NCBI RefSeq assembly: GCF_039566955.1
Contig: NZ_CP154796.1
Span: 5,084,001 to 5,148,000 of the forward strand
Reading direction: 5' to 3'
DNA length: 64,000 nucleotides
Origin: Micromonospora sp. DSM 45708
Lineage (GTDB): Bacteria > Actinomycetota > Actinomycetes > Mycobacteriales > Micromonosporaceae
Below are positions 9,536 through 18,212 of the stretch, one piece after another. Position numbers and translations under genes: made by a program. How positions within the stretch are numbered: the first letter of the stretch is position 1; the number at the start of each line of letters is the position of its first letter. A model generated the notes under the pieces. It saw nothing but the letters and a program-made list of their open reading frames with translations. It made no database searches and was not told the origin of the DNA.

Positions 9536-11425
9536 TCACGGCAGGGTCAGCGTGACGCGTACCGGGAGGTGGTCGCTGGCCTCGGTGCGCGGGGCGCGCG
9601 CCTCGGTGGCGACCAGTCCCGGCGAGACGAAGACGTGGTCGATCTGGGTACGCGGGTGGTCGGCCGGACTGGTCGGCAGCGGCCGGGCCGCGGCCAGCGC
9701 GTCCACCAGGCCGGCGCCGGTGAACTCGGCGAACGCCGGGTCGTCCGGCTCGGTGTTCAGGTCGCCGCCGAGCACCAGCGGGCGGCCGGCCGCGTACCCA
9801 CGGGCGAACGCGACCGCCTCGCGGGCCTGCTCCACCGGGTCCCGGCCGGGCGGCGGTTGCAGGTGGGTGGCGACCACGGCCAGGTCGCGCCCGCCGAGGT
9901 CGAGCGTGACGCCGAGGGCCTGCGCGCCGGTCGGCGCGCCGTGCGCGGCCAGCGGCCGGGTCCGACCGGAGCGCGCCGGGAACCGGCTGAGCACCGCGTC
10001 GCCCCAGACCGGGTCGGCGGCGGGCGCGAAGACGTACGGCATCCGCAGCCGCGCGGCCAGCAGCGCCAACGTGTCGTGGCCGCCGTTGAGCCACCACCCG
10101 CGGTCGACCTCGCTGAGCAGCACCACGTCCGCCCCGCGCAGCGCCCGGGCCGCCGCGTCGAGGTCCAGCCGGCCGTCCAGGCCGAAGCCCATCCGGATGT
10201 TGTAGGCGGCCACCCGTACCGCGGCCGGCGCGACGCCGGGTCGCGAGGCGGACGGCGACGTGCGGTGGAACACGGGCACGAGCGCGGTCGCCAGCACCAG
10301 CGCGGCCACGCTCCACCGGCGGGCCCGACCGGGCAGCTCCGACGGGGACCAGGACGGCCCGGCGAGTGCCACCAGACCGACCAGGACCGCCGTGGCGACC
10401 GGCACCCACCCGTTGGGGTACCCCAGGTCGTAGGCGGCGTAGTAGGCGACCGTGGCCGCCGCGAAGACCGCCATCCCGACGACCGCCGCCCGACCGCGCC
10501 GCGTCGCGGCCCGCCCGTCCGGCACGTCGTCGCCGGGCCCGGCGGTGTCGGTGCGGGCCAGGCAGCCGCCGAGGCCGGCGGCGGTGAGCAGGTACGCCGG
10601 CACGAGCCGCCCGGCCGCGAACAGCACCGCCCCGGTGAGCAGCGCGACCGGCCAGAGCACCCGGGCCGGCCGGGCCAGCCGGGCCGGGGGCCGGTACAGC
10701 GCGGCCACCAGGAACAGCGCGACCGCCGCCGCGCCCCACGGTGCGCCGCCGCCGGGGACGCGGGACAGGCCGGGGAAGCCGGACGGGCCCACGCCCGAGG
10801 AGGCCGCCCACACCGCCGGGGCGAGTGCGATCTGGTTGGCCAGCAACAGTGCCGGACCGCAGAGCAGCCACGCCCGGCGTCCGGCCCCCGACGGCTGCTC
10901 CGGCCGCGCGTCGGGCCGGGACGCGGGCACGGACGCGGCCAGGAACGCCACCACCAGCGCCACGCTCAGGGTCCAGCCGAGCGCGCCACCGCGCCAGACC
11001 AGGTCCTCGGTGCCGAGCAACGCGTGCCCGGCGGCGGTGCCGGCCAGGCCGAGCGCCAGCCCCGGCACCGGCCGCTCGACGCGTGCGGCGGTGGCGGCGA
11101 GCCAGGTCAGGCCGGCGAGCAGGCCGGCGCACGCGAGCCAGAGCTGGGCGCTGCCACCGGGCGCGGCGGTGAGCGCCAGCCGGGCGGCGGCGAGCACGCC
11201 GGCCGCGGCGAGGCCGACCGGGCGGGCGCCGAGCCGGCGGACCAGGGTGGGCGCGGCCAGCGCGAGCAGGAACCAGCCGAGCGCGAACGCGCCGAGCAGC
11301 TCCGCGGGCGTCTCGGCGGCGCGACCGAAGAGCGTGATGACCGACGGCAGCCAGACGCGCAGGACGTCCAGGAAGACCGCGACGCCCAGGGCGAGCGCGA
11401 CGGTGGAGAGGTGACGGTGCCGCAC
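9536..11425 (-). CDS. Membrane-anchored endonuclease/exonuclease/phosphatase family protein
   Basis: A protein of about 629 residues. The first two thirds are strongly hydrophobic with roughly ten predicted transmembrane segments; the last 250 residues form an endonuclease/exonuclease/phosphatase fold: VAAYNIRMGFG (metal-binding Asn), LLSEVDRGW (catalytic Glu), LVLGGDLNTEPDDP (Asp and Asn) and the final SDHLPVRVTL (catalytic Asp-His). The enzymatic domain is probably extracytoplasmic. Substrate (phosphodiester of lipid or nucleic acid) is unknown. GTG at 11425 is preferred because AGAGG lies about 8 bases upstream and the first membrane helix follows; an ATG at 11482 is possible. A smaller relative sits at 26310-27302. 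Confidence 0.82.
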   Translation of the reverse strand: MRHRHLSTVALALGVAVFLDVLRVWLPSVITLFGRAAETPAELLGAFALGWFLLALAAPTLVRRLGARPVGLAAAGVLAAARLALTAAPGGSAQLWLACAGLLAGLTWLAATAARVERPVPGLALGLAGTAAGHALLGTEDLVWRGGALGWTLSVALVVAFLAASVPASRPDARPEQPSGAGRRAWLLCGPALLLANQIALAPAVWAASSGVGPSGFPGLSRVPGGGAPWGAAAVALFLVAALYRPPARLARPARVLWPVALLTGAVLFAAGRLVPAYLLTAAGLGGCLARTDTAGPGDDVPDGRAATRRGRAAVVGMAVFAAATVAYYAAYDLGYPNGWVPVATAVLVGLVALAGPSWSPSELPGRARRWSVAALVLATALVPVFHRTSPSASRPGVAPAAVRVAAYNIRMGFGLDGRLDLDAAARALRGADVVLLSEVDRGWWLNGGHDTLALLAARLRMPYVFAPAADPVWGDAVLSRFPARSGRTRPLAAHGAPTGAQALGVTLDLGGRDLAVVATHLQPPPGRDPVEQAREAVAFARGYAAGRPLVLGGDLNTEPDDPAFAEFTGAGLVDALAAARPLPTSPADHPRTQIDHVFVSPGLVATEARAPRTEASDHLPVRVTLTLP

Positions 11426-11510
11426 AGGCGCCTCTTCTCGTGACCGAGGGGGTTTCGGCACGGCGATTCTGCGGGCCGGCACGGCGGGCGGTCAACGCGT
11501 ACGGACGAAA

Positions 11511-11544
11511 CGAGGGCGCCCACCGCGAACGGTGGGCGCCCTCG
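11511..11544 (-). terminator. Terminator hairpin downstream of hupB
   Basis: Perfect 14-bp stem (CGAGGGCGCCCACC at 11511-11524 with its complement at 11531-11544) and a 6-base loop, 15 bases after the hupB stop. On the minus strand it is followed by TTTCGTCC. Confidence 0.85.
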
Positions 11545-11558
11545 GTCGGGCCGTCCGG

Positions 11559-12188
11559 TCAGCGCCGGCTGGCGGCCTTCTTGGCCGGTGCCTTCTTCGC
11601 GGGCGCCTTCTTCGCCGCCGTGGTCTTCTTGGCCGTGGCGGACTTCGCCGCGGTCGTCTTCTTGGCGGCGGGCGCCTTCTTCGCGGTGGCGGACTTCGCC
11701 GCCGTCGTCTTCTTCGCCGCCGTGGCCGTCTTGGTCGCGGCGGCCTTCTTCGCCGGCGCGGCCTTCTTGGTCGCGGCGGTGGTCTTGGTGGCCTTCGCCG
11801 CCGTGGTCTTCTTGGCGGCCCCGGTGGTCTTCGCCGCCGTGGTCTTCTTCGCCGCCGCCGTGGTCTTGGTGGCGGCGGTGGTCTTCTTCGCGGCGCTGGT
11901 GTCCTTCGGAACCTTGCCGCTGGCGACCATCTCCTTGAAGCCCGCACCCGCCCGGAAGGTCGGGACGGAGGTCTTCTTGACCTTCACCGCCTCGCCGGTC
12001 CGCGGGTTGCGCGCTGTTCGGGCCCCACGGACGCGCTTCTCGAACGCTCCGAAACCGGTGATCGCCACCTTCTCGCCCTTGGTGACCGCCGCCTGGACCT
12101 CAGCGAGAACCGCGTCGAGCGCAGCCGTCGCCGTCTTCCGGTCCCCCAGGCGAACGGCGAGCGCCTCGATGAGCTCGGCCTTGTTCAC
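11559..12188 (-). CDS. hupB: HU-family nucleoid protein with Lys/Ala-rich C-terminal tail
   Basis: A 209-residue histone-like protein. Residues 1-95 are a standard HU fold: VNKAELIEALAVRLGD start, GFGAFEKRVRGARTARNP arm region and VPTFRAGAGFKEMV end. Residues 100-209 are a repetitive tail of KKTTAAK and KKAPAKK blocks resembling eukaryotic H1, as in mycobacterial HupB and Streptomyces HupS. It compacts DNA non-specifically; in mycobacteria the tail is post-translationally modified. GTG at 12188 is preceded by GGGAGGAA at 6 bases, while upstream in-frame codons have no HU similarity. The repetitive tail could be a site of length variation. Confidence 0.96.
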   Translation of the reverse strand: MNKAELIEALAVRLGDRKTATAALDAVLAEVQAAVTKGEKVAITGFGAFEKRVRGARTARNPRTGEAVKVKKTSVPTFRAGAGFKEMVASGKVPKDTSAAKKTTAATKTTAAAKKTTAAKTTGAAKKTTAAKATKTTAATKKAAPAKKAAATKTATAAKKTTAAKSATAKKAPAAKKTTAAKSATAKKTTAAKKAPAKKAPAKKAASRR

Positions 12189-12237
12189 GACTTCCTCCCG
12201 ATTGTGCAACTGACTCGACGCGAGCCATTCTGCGCGC

Positions 12238-12266
12238 ACCGTATGCCCTGCGCTGCCTGGACACAA
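12238..12266 (-). promoter_or_regulatory. Candidate hupB promoter
   Basis: On the minus strand TTGTGT (12261-12266) and TACGGT (12238-12243) are separated by exactly 17 bases and lie about 50 bases before the hupB GTG. Both hexamers fit the housekeeping sigma factor loosely. Confidence 0.45.
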
Positions 12267-12302
12267 ACATTCGGTGGAAAAAAGCCCTTGTGTCGCAACG
12301 GA

Positions 12303-12335
12303 TTCGCCCCCACCGGTCGGGCCGGTGGGGGCGAA
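12303..12335 (-). terminator. Terminator hairpin downstream of leuD
   Basis: Perfect 14-bp stem TTCGCCCCCACCGG (12303-12316) and complement (12322-12335) with a 5-base loop, 13 bases beyond the leuD stop. It isolates leuCD from hupB. Confidence 0.8.
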
Positions 12336-12348
12336 AAGGCGTCCGCGG

Positions 12349-12936
12349 TCAGGCGATCGAGGGCAGGAACGCCGGCCGGGTGGCCTCGTACGCGCCGATC
12401 TCGGCCTCGTGGCGGAGGGTGAGTCCAATGTCGTCCAAGCCCTCCATCAGCCGCCACCGGCTGTGGTCGTCCAGCGGGAAGGCCCAGGTGGCGTGCCCGG
12501 CGTGGACCTGGCGGGTGGTGAGGTCGACCGTGATGGCGGTGGTGGGCTCGGATTCCACCAGATCCCACAGTTCCTCGACGGCCTTCAATTCCAACTCCAC
12601 CGGAAGGAGACCTTCCTTGAGGGCGTTGCCCCGGAAGATGTCACCGAAGCGGGGAGAGATCACCGCCCGGAAGCCCCAGTCCCGGAGCGCCCAGACGGCG
12701 TGCTCGCGCGACGAGCCGGTGCCGAACTCGGGGCCGGCGACAAGAATCGACGCCCCCGCGTAGGCGGGGTTGTTGAGCACGAATGACGGGTCCTCCCGCC
12801 ACGCGCTGAAGAGCCCGTCGGCGAAACCCGTCCGGGTCACCCGCTTGAGGTACACGGCGGGGATGATCTGGTCGGTGTCCACGTTGGACCGGCGCAGCGG
12901 CACGGCGGTACCGGTGTGTGCGGTGAACTTGTCCAT
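12349..12936 (-). CDS. leuD: 3-isopropylmalate dehydratase small subunit
   Basis: A 195-residue swivel-domain subunit that pairs with LeuC to isomerise 2- to 3-isopropylmalate in leucine synthesis. The N-terminus [22 protein letters not shown] and the [14 protein letters not shown] block are diagnostic; RSNVDTDQ lines the substrate site. Length is normal. It starts 15 bases after the leuC stop and is cotranscribed with it. Confidence 0.98.
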   Translation of the reverse strand: MDKFTAHTGTAVPLRRSNVDTDQIIPAVYLKRVTRTGFADGLFSAWREDPSFVLNNPAYAGASILVAGPEFGTGSSREHAVWALRDWGFRAVISPRFGDIFRGNALKEGLLPVELELKAVEELWDLVESEPTTAITVDLTTRQVHAGHATWAFPLDDHSRWRLMEGLDDIGLTLRHEAEIGAYEATRPAFLPSIA

Positions 12937-12951
12937 CTGTCGGCTGCCCTT

Positions 12952-14394
12952 CTACAGGTCGGCGGGGGCGGCCAGCCGGCCGACCACGGCGGTGGCGGCG
13001 GCGACCGGCGGGGACACCAGATGGGTGCGCCCGCCCCGGCCCTGGCGGCCCTCGAAGTTGCGGTTGGAGGTCGAGGCGGAGCGCTCCCCCGGCTTCAGCG
13101 TGTCGGGGTTCATGCCGAGGCACATGGAGCAGCCGGCGAACCGCCACTCGGCGCCCGCGTCGGTGAAGACCTGGTGCAGCCCCTCGATCTCGGCGGCCTC
13201 CCGGACCGCGGCGGAGCCGGGGACCACGAGCATGCGTACGCCGTCGGCGACCCGGCGCCCCCGCAGCACCTCGGCGGCGGCCCGCAGGTCCTCCAGCCGG
13301 CCGTTGGTGCAGGAGCCGACGAAGACCACGTCCACCGCGAGGTCGCGCAGCGGCATGCCCGGGGTGAGGTCCATGTACTCCAGGGCCCGGCGGGCGGCGA
13401 CCCGCTCCGGTTCGGTGACGAACTCCTCCGGGTCCGGCACGGCCGCGCCCAGCGGCACGCCCTGGCCCGGGTTGGTGCCCCAGGTGACGAACGGGGTGAT
13501 CCGGCTCGCGTCCAGCGTCACCTCGGTGTCGAACGTCGCGCCCTCGTCGGTGGGCAGCGTCCGCCAGTACTCCAGCGCCGCGTCCCAGTCGGCCCCCTGG
13601 GGCGCGTTGGGGCGCCCCTTCAGGTACGCGAACGTGGTCTCGTCCGGCGCGATCATGCCCGCCTTGGCGCCCCACTCGATGGACATGTTCGCGATCGTCA
13701 TCCGCCCCTCCATGGAGAGGTCCCGGATCGCCTCGCCCCGGTACTCGACGACGTGGCCGCGCCCGCCGCCGGTGCCCACCTGGGCGATCAGCGCGAGCAC
13801 CAGGTCCTTCGCGGTGACGCCGGGGGCCAGGTCGCCGACGACGTTGACCGCCATGGTCCTCGGCCGGGCCTGCGGCAGCGTCTGGGTGGCCAGCACGTGC
13901 TCCACCTCACTGGTGCCGATGCCGAACGCGAGCGCGCCGAACGCGCCGTGGGTGGCGGTGTGCGAGTCGCCGCAGACGATCGTCATGCCGGGCTGGGTGA
14001 GACCGAGCTGCGGGCCGATGACGTGCACGATGCCCTGGTTCTCGTCACCGAGCGGGTGCAGCCGTACGCCGAACTCGGCGCAGTTGCGGCGCAGCGTCTC
14101 GATCTGGGTGCGGGAGGTGGGGTCCGCGATCGTGAGCAGGTCGCCGCGCCGGGCCCGGAACGCCGGGTCGTCGTAACCGGTAGGGGTGTTGTGGTCCTCG
14201 GTCGCGATGGTCAGATCGGTCCGGCGGACGCCGCGACCGGCCAGGCGCAGGCCGTCGAACGCCTGCGGGCTGGTCACCTCGTGCAGCAGGTGCAGGTCGA
14301 TGAAGAGCAGGTCCGGCTCGCCGGCGGCGGAGCGGACCACGTGCGCGTCCCAGACCTTCTCGGCCAGGGTCCTCGGTTGAGTGACTCCCACCAT
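12952..14394 (-). CDS. leuC: 3-isopropylmalate dehydratase large subunit
   Basis: A 480-residue aconitase-family subunit holding a 4Fe-4S cluster. Conserved blocks are [43 protein letters not shown] (cluster Cys) and [12 protein letters not shown] (two further cluster Cys). Forms the leucine-branch isomerase with LeuD. Divergent from the IclR regulator with only 37 bases between start codons, so regulation from that gap is expected. Confidence 0.98.
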   Translation of the reverse strand: MVGVTQPRTLAEKVWDAHVVRSAAGEPDLLFIDLHLLHEVTSPQAFDGLRLAGRGVRRTDLTIATEDHNTPTGYDDPAFRARRGDLLTIADPTSRTQIETLRRNCAEFGVRLHPLGDENQGIVHVIGPQLGLTQPGMTIVCGDSHTATHGAFGALAFGIGTSEVEHVLATQTLPQARPRTMAVNVVGDLAPGVTAKDLVLALIAQVGTGGGRGHVVEYRGEAIRDLSMEGRMTIANMSIEWGAKAGMIAPDETTFAYLKGRPNAPQGADWDAALEYWRTLPTDEGATFDTEVTLDASRITPFVTWGTNPGQGVPLGAAVPDPEEFVTEPERVAARRALEYMDLTPGMPLRDLAVDVVFVGSCTNGRLEDLRAAAEVLRGRRVADGVRMLVVPGSAAVREAAEIEGLHQVFTDAGAEWRFAGCSMCLGMNPDTLKPGERSASTSNRNFEGRQGRGGRTHLVSPPVAAATAVVGRLAAPADL

Positions 14395-14431
14395 CTGGAC
14401 ATCCTAAATTCTGGGAGGTAAATTTCGGCTT
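14395..14431. promoter_or_regulatory. Shared leuC/ndgR control region
   Basis: The 37 bases between divergent start codons contain an AT-rich patch with two AAATT elements at 14406-14410 and 14420-14424 around CTGGGAGGT, unusual in this GC-rich DNA. NdgR/LtbR proteins of other actinobacteria bind just this kind of leuC-regulator gap. No exact operator can be assigned by eye. Confidence 0.45.
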
Positions 14432-15130
14432 GTGGGACACAGTATGAGCGGTGTCGGCGTTCTCGACAAGGCGGTGGTCATCCTGGCCGCCTGCGTCGAC
14501 GGCGCCAGCCTGGCCGAACTCGTTGAACGCACCAAGCTGCCCCGGGCCACCGCGCACCGGCTGGCACAGGCGCTGGAGATCCACCGGATGCTGGTCCGGG
14601 ACACCCAGGGCCGGTGGCGCCCGGGTCCACGCCTGGGCGAGCTGGCGAACGCGGCGCCGGACGTGCTGCTCACCGCCGCCGAGCCGCTGCTCGCCGCGCT
14701 GCGTGACGCCACCGGCGAGAGCGCCCAGCTCTACCTGCGCCGCGCCGACGAGCGGATCTGCGTGGCCGCCGCCGAACGCGCCAGCGGCCTGCGGGACACC
14801 GTCCCGGTCGGCTCGGTGCTGCCGATGGTCGCCGGCTCGGCGGCACAGATCCTGCTCGCGTGGGAGCCGCCGGAGGCGGTGATGCCGCTGCTCCCCCGCT
14901 CCAAGTTCACCGGGCGCACGCTCGCCGAGGTGCGCCGGCGCGGCTGGGCCCAGAGCGTCGCCGAACGGGAGGCGGGCGTGGCGAGCGTCTCGGCCCCGAT
15001 CCGCGACCGCACCGGCCGGGTGATCGCCGCGATCAGCATCTCGGGCCCGATCGAGCGCCTCGGCCGCCGCCCCGGCGAACGCCACGCCATGGCCGTGGTC
15101 CGAGCCGGCCAACGCCTCTCCGGCCTCTGA
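14432..15130 (+). CDS. ndgR: IclR-family regulator of leucine biosynthesis (NdgR/LtbR type)
   Basis: About 230 residues: an N-terminal winged helix (SGVGVLDKAVVILAACVDG then LAELVERTKLPRATAHRLAQ) followed by the IclR effector domain ending ISISGPIERLG. The position, divergent from leuCD and next to tRNA-Glu and tRNA-Gln, matches Streptomyces NdgR and corynebacterial LtbR, which control leucine and other amino acid genes. GTG at 14432 is preceded by GGGAGG at 13 bases; ATG at 14444 would give 228 residues. Confidence 0.88.
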   Translation: MGHSMSGVGVLDKAVVILAACVDGASLAELVERTKLPRATAHRLAQALEIHRMLVRDTQGRWRPGPRLGELANAAPDVLLTAAEPLLAALRDATGESAQLYLRRADERICVAAAERASGLRDTVPVGSVLPMVAGSAAQILLAWEPPEAVMPLLPRSKFTGRTLAEVRRRGWAQSVAEREAGVASVSAPIRDRTGRVIAAISISGPIERLGRRPGERHAMAVVRAGQRLSGL

Positions 15131-15163
15131 CCCCCGCCGGACGCGAGGATCCGGCGGAAACGG

Positions 15164-15201
15164 CGAACGGCCCGTCTCGCGAGAGCGAGACGGGCCGTTC
15201 G
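15164..15201. terminator. Strong bidirectional terminator
   Basis: Perfect 17-bp stem (15164-15180 and 15185-15201) with a 4-base GAGA loop, between ndgR and the convergent tRNA-Glu gene. Confidence 0.9.
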
Positions 15202-15209
15202 GTGAGCTG

Positions 15210-15282
15210 TAGCCCCGACCGGATTCGAACCGGCGCTACCGCCTTGAGAGGGCGGCGTCCTGGGCCGCTAGACGACGGGGCC
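15210..15282 (-). tRNA. tRNA-Glu (anticodon CTC), copy 1
   Basis: 73 bases reading from 15282: acceptor GGCCCCG pairs with CGGGGCT, anticodon arm CCGCC-CTCTCAA-GGCGG with CTC, T-arm GGTTCGAATCC. The 3' CCA is not encoded. Identical to copy 2 234 bases away. Confidence 0.97.
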
Positions 15283-15406
15283 AGGCACTTTTCCTGCTTC
15301 ACCACCCTCGCGGGCGGTGCGGGAGTAGTCTAGCGGCACCCCGTCCGGCACCGCTTCGGGGGGTCACCCCCGCACGAAGGCCAAACAGCGGAGCCGAACA
15401 GCAGAA

Positions 15407-15434
15407 CAGCCCGCCCCGGAAACGGGACGGGCTG
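15407..15434 (-). terminator. Terminator after tRNA-Glu copy 2
   Basis: 12-bp stem (15407-15418 and 15423-15434) with a 4-base loop and one G-U pair on the minus strand, directly downstream of the second tRNA-Glu. Confidence 0.7.
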
Positions 15435-15443
15435 ACGGTGCTG

Positions 15444-15516
15444 TAGCCCCGACCGGATTCGAACCGGCGCTACCGCCTTGAGAGGGCGGCGTCCTGGGCC
15501 GCTAGACGACGGGGCC
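15444..15516 (-). tRNA. tRNA-Glu (anticodon CTC), copy 2
   Basis: Same 73-base sequence as the copy at 15210-15282, but with different flanks and its own terminator, so each is probably an independent or sequentially processed unit. Decodes GAG, the dominant Glu codon in this genome. Confidence 0.97.
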
Positions 15517-15589
15517 AGAACTTCGTGCACTCCGACAGTGGCAACTGCCAGAATCCAGCGACCGGGATTCTCACGAACCCGCGGTTGCG

Positions 15590-15661
15590 CTGGGGTACCA
15601 GGACTCGAACCTAGACTAACTGAACCAGAATCAGTCGGGCTGCCAATTACCCCATACCCCA
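15590..15661 (-). tRNA. tRNA-Gln (anticodon CTG)
   Basis: 72 bases on the minus strand: acceptor TGGGGTA with TACCCCA, anticodon arm ACTGA-TTCTGGT-TCAGT, T-arm GGTTCGAGTCC. Discriminator base G. First of the tRNA trio in transcription order. Confidence 0.96.
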
Positions 15662-15767
15662 TTGGCCCCTTGCGGCGCCGGGAATGAACTTTACCCTCCC
15701 GCCGCCGGCAGGCCAAATCCAACCCCCCGAACCGCATCTGACCTGCGGAAACGAGGCATCGGACGGA

Positions 15768-16571
15768 TCAGGCGACCGGGACCACCGGGTTGCTGAGTTC
15801 GCCGATCCCCTCGATCCGCACGGTGACCGTATCCCCCTCGGTCAGCGGGCTAACCCCCGCCGGGGTGCCGGTGAGCACCACGTCGCCGGGCAGCAGCGTC
15901 ATCACGTGCGAGATGTACGACACCAGGCCCGGCACGTCGAACACCATGTCCTTGGTCCGGCCGAGCTGGCGCACCTCCATCTCCTCCGGATCGCGTCCCA
16001 CCTCGCAGCGGATCTCCAGGTCGCGGACGTCCAGCCCGGTGGTGATCCAGGGCCCGATCGGGCAGAACGAGTCGAAGCCCTTGGCCCGGGTCCACTGCCC
16101 GTCGGACCGCTGGAGGTCCCGCGCGGTGACGTCGTTGGCGCAGGTGTAGCCGAAGATGGCCCGCTCGGCGGCGGCCCGGTCGGCCCGCCGCGCACCCGGG
16201 GCCCCGATCACCACGGCGAGTTCCGCCTCGTGCTCCACCTGCTTGGAGAAGATCGGCAGCCGGATGGCGTCCCGGGGGCCGATCACCGAGGTGGACGGCT
16301 TGAGGAAGAGCAGCGGCTCCTTCGGCACCTCGCTGCCGTGCTCGGCGGCGTGCTCGGCGTAGTTGCGACCGACACAGACCACCTTGCTCGGCAGGATCGG
16401 CGACAGCAGCCGGACGTCGGAGAGCGCCCAGCGGGCGCCGGAGAACTGGATCTGCCCGAACGGGTGGCCCTCGATCTCGGCGATGGTCAGGCCCTGCGGC
16501 CCGGCCTCCGGCTCGCCCTCGACGACTCCGAACGACATTCCCTTGGCATGAGCGAAACGAGCGATACGCAC
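15768..16571 (-). CDS. Fumarylacetoacetate hydrolase family protein
   Basis: A 267-residue member of the FAH superfamily (hydratases, hydrolases and decarboxylases of 2-oxo acids, metal-dependent). Conserved blocks: KVVCVGRNYAEHAAEHG, PLLFLKPSTSVIGP, EAELAVVIG (metal Glu residues), YTCANDVTARDLQ and GDVVLTGTPAGVSPL. Same gene neighbourhood (tRNA-Glu, ndgR, leuCD) as in Streptomyces, where it lies by gltX; gltX is not seen in this window. The physiological substrate is unknown. Confidence 0.88.
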   Translation of the reverse strand: MRIARFAHAKGMSFGVVEGEPEAGPQGLTIAEIEGHPFGQIQFSGARWALSDVRLLSPILPSKVVCVGRNYAEHAAEHGSEVPKEPLLFLKPSTSVIGPRDAIRLPIFSKQVEHEAELAVVIGAPGARRADRAAAERAIFGYTCANDVTARDLQRSDGQWTRAKGFDSFCPIGPWITTGLDVRDLEIRCEVGRDPEEMEVRQLGRTKDMVFDVPGLVSYISHVMTLLPGDVVLTGTPAGVSPLTEGDTVTVRIEGIGELSNPVVPVA

Positions 16572-16742
16572 CCGGCCAATCTATCCCGCCCCGCCCGGCC
16601 GGCCGCCGGACACCGGCAGGTGATCCCGGCCTCGGCGGGTGCGCCAGGGTACGCCGGCTCCGGCCGGACGGGGCGGGAATGCCGGCTTCGTACCCGCCCG
16701 GCGGGCCGCGCCCCATAGCTTCGGGTCCGGAGGTTCGTTGGT

Positions 16743-18179
16743 ATGCCTGCATCGAGACGACACCACAGGACCCTGGCCGTGCTGGTGAACTGCCTCGGCG
16801 TGCTCGCCGCCGTGCCCGCGCTGCCCCCGGCGGCTGCCGCGCCCGCCCGGCCGGCCCCGCCACCGACCGTGGCCCTCGCCCCGGTCCGCCCGGTCGCGGC
16901 GGCCACCCCGATCCCCACCGGCGTGCCGGCGGTGCCCCCGGCGGTGCCGACCACCGGCCCGGCGCCGGTGCAGCCGTCGATGCCACCGGTCAGCGTGGCC
17001 GTCGGCGCCGCCGGCACCCCGGCGCCGGGTTACCGGATCGAGGTCCGCAACGCCGGCACGGCACCGGTGGAGACGATGGTCCGACAGGAGTTGCCGACCG
17101 GGTCCCGGGCCACCACGGTCACCGGCGGCGGGCAGCGCACCGGGCCGGTCGGGGCGACCGCCGGCGAGGTGACCTGGCGGCTGCGGTTGCCGGCACGGAG
17201 CACCACCACGCTGCACACCGCGCTCGCGGTCACCGCTCCCGGCCGTTCGGTGACGGCCCCCACCTGCGTCTACGGCACCGACGGCACCCGCCCGTACGAC
17301 TGCGCCACGGCGACCTGGGTGGGCGCGGCGACGGCCCCGGCGGCGCAGGAGACGGCCGCCCCGGCCTGGCGCCGCCCGCCGGTGCTGCTGGCCGCGGCGA
17401 CCGCGCTGCTGGTACTCGTCGGCGGGGCGCTCTGGTGGGCGGCCCGCCGCCGGCGGGGCGTCCCGGCGTCGGCGCGCGTCGCCAGGTCCGGCACGGGCCC
17501 GACCGGCCCGGTGGGGACCGCCGGAGCCGGTGCCGGCCCGGCGGACGGCGGCGGGACGCCGGTTCGCCCGGGGGCGGGCGGCCCGGCAGACCGGGGCACG
17601 GTCTACCCGCGCCCGGCGCTGCCCGCGCCCGGCGTCCGGCGGCGCCGGCCACCGGTCTGGCTGACGGTCGGCGTGGCGGCGGCGGTGCTGGCCGGCGTGG
17701 TCGGCGCGGCGGCCTGGACCGCGACGCAGCGGGTCGCCGCGATGGACACCACCAAGCAGCCGACCAGCGGCGCCTGGGTGGGCAGCAGCGTGACCGGAGC
17801 GCTCGGCGTGCCGCTGCGCGAGACCGCGTTCGAGTTCACCGTCTACCGGATGAGCTGTGGCGCGGGCGTGGTGCCGGCGACGCCGGGCGGCGGTCGGTCC
17901 TGCCTGGCCACCGTCGGCGTGCGCAACGTCACGTCCGAGCAGCAGACCTGGCACGGGCAGTTGCAGCGCGCGTACCTGCCGAGCGGCAACTGGGTGGCCG
18001 CGGACGAGGACGCCACCCGGGTGGCGAACCTGGGCCGGGACGTGTTCGCCCAACCGGTGGCCGCCGGACGACGGGTGCTGCTGCCGCTGGTGTTCACCGT
18101 GCACGGGGCCGAGCCGCCGAAGCAGTTGGAGCTGCGCAGCGGCGTGTTCTCCGCGGGCGTGCGGGTGGACGTGGACTGA
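16743..18179 (+). CDS. Uncharacterised membrane protein with DUF11-like and DUF4352-like domains
   Basis: 478 residues. Signal-like N-terminus (1-33), a Pro/Ala-rich linker, an immunoglobulin-like segment at about 82-168 resembling DUF11 repeats (VRNAGTAPVETMVRQELP), a transmembrane helix near 212-233 followed by RRRR, a Gly/Pro linker, a second helix near 304-325, and a C-terminal domain (362-478, FEFTVYRMSCGAGVV onward) resembling the DUF4352 fold. This suggests a cell-envelope protein with both ends outside. Function unknown. ATG 16743 has GGAGG 9 bases upstream. Confidence 0.75.
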   Translation: MPASRRHHRTLAVLVNCLGVLAAVPALPPAAAAPARPAPPPTVALAPVRPVAAATPIPTGVPAVPPAVPTTGPAPVQPSMPPVSVAVGAAGTPAPGYRIEVRNAGTAPVETMVRQELPTGSRATTVTGGGQRTGPVGATAGEVTWRLRLPARSTTTLHTALAVTAPGRSVTAPTCVYGTDGTRPYDCATATWVGAATAPAAQETAAPAWRRPPVLLAAATALLVLVGGALWWAARRRRGVPASARVARSGTGPTGPVGTAGAGAGPADGGGTPVRPGAGGPADRGTVYPRPALPAPGVRRRRPPVWLTVGVAAAVLAGVVGAAAWTATQRVAAMDTTKQPTSGAWVGSSVTGALGVPLRETAFEFTVYRMSCGAGVVPATPGGGRSCLATVGVRNVTSEQQTWHGQLQRAYLPSGNWVAADEDATRVANLGRDVFAQPVAAGRRVLLPLVFTVHGAEPPKQLELRSGVFSAGVRVDVD

Positions 18180-18212
18180 CCGGGTGCCGGGCGGCGGTCG
18201 TACCCTGGGTGG

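Noticed and set aside
12189..12428. N-terminal extension of HupB
   Set aside because: In-frame codons upstream of 12188 show no HU similarity and cross the likely promoter; GTG 12188 has a good ribosome site.
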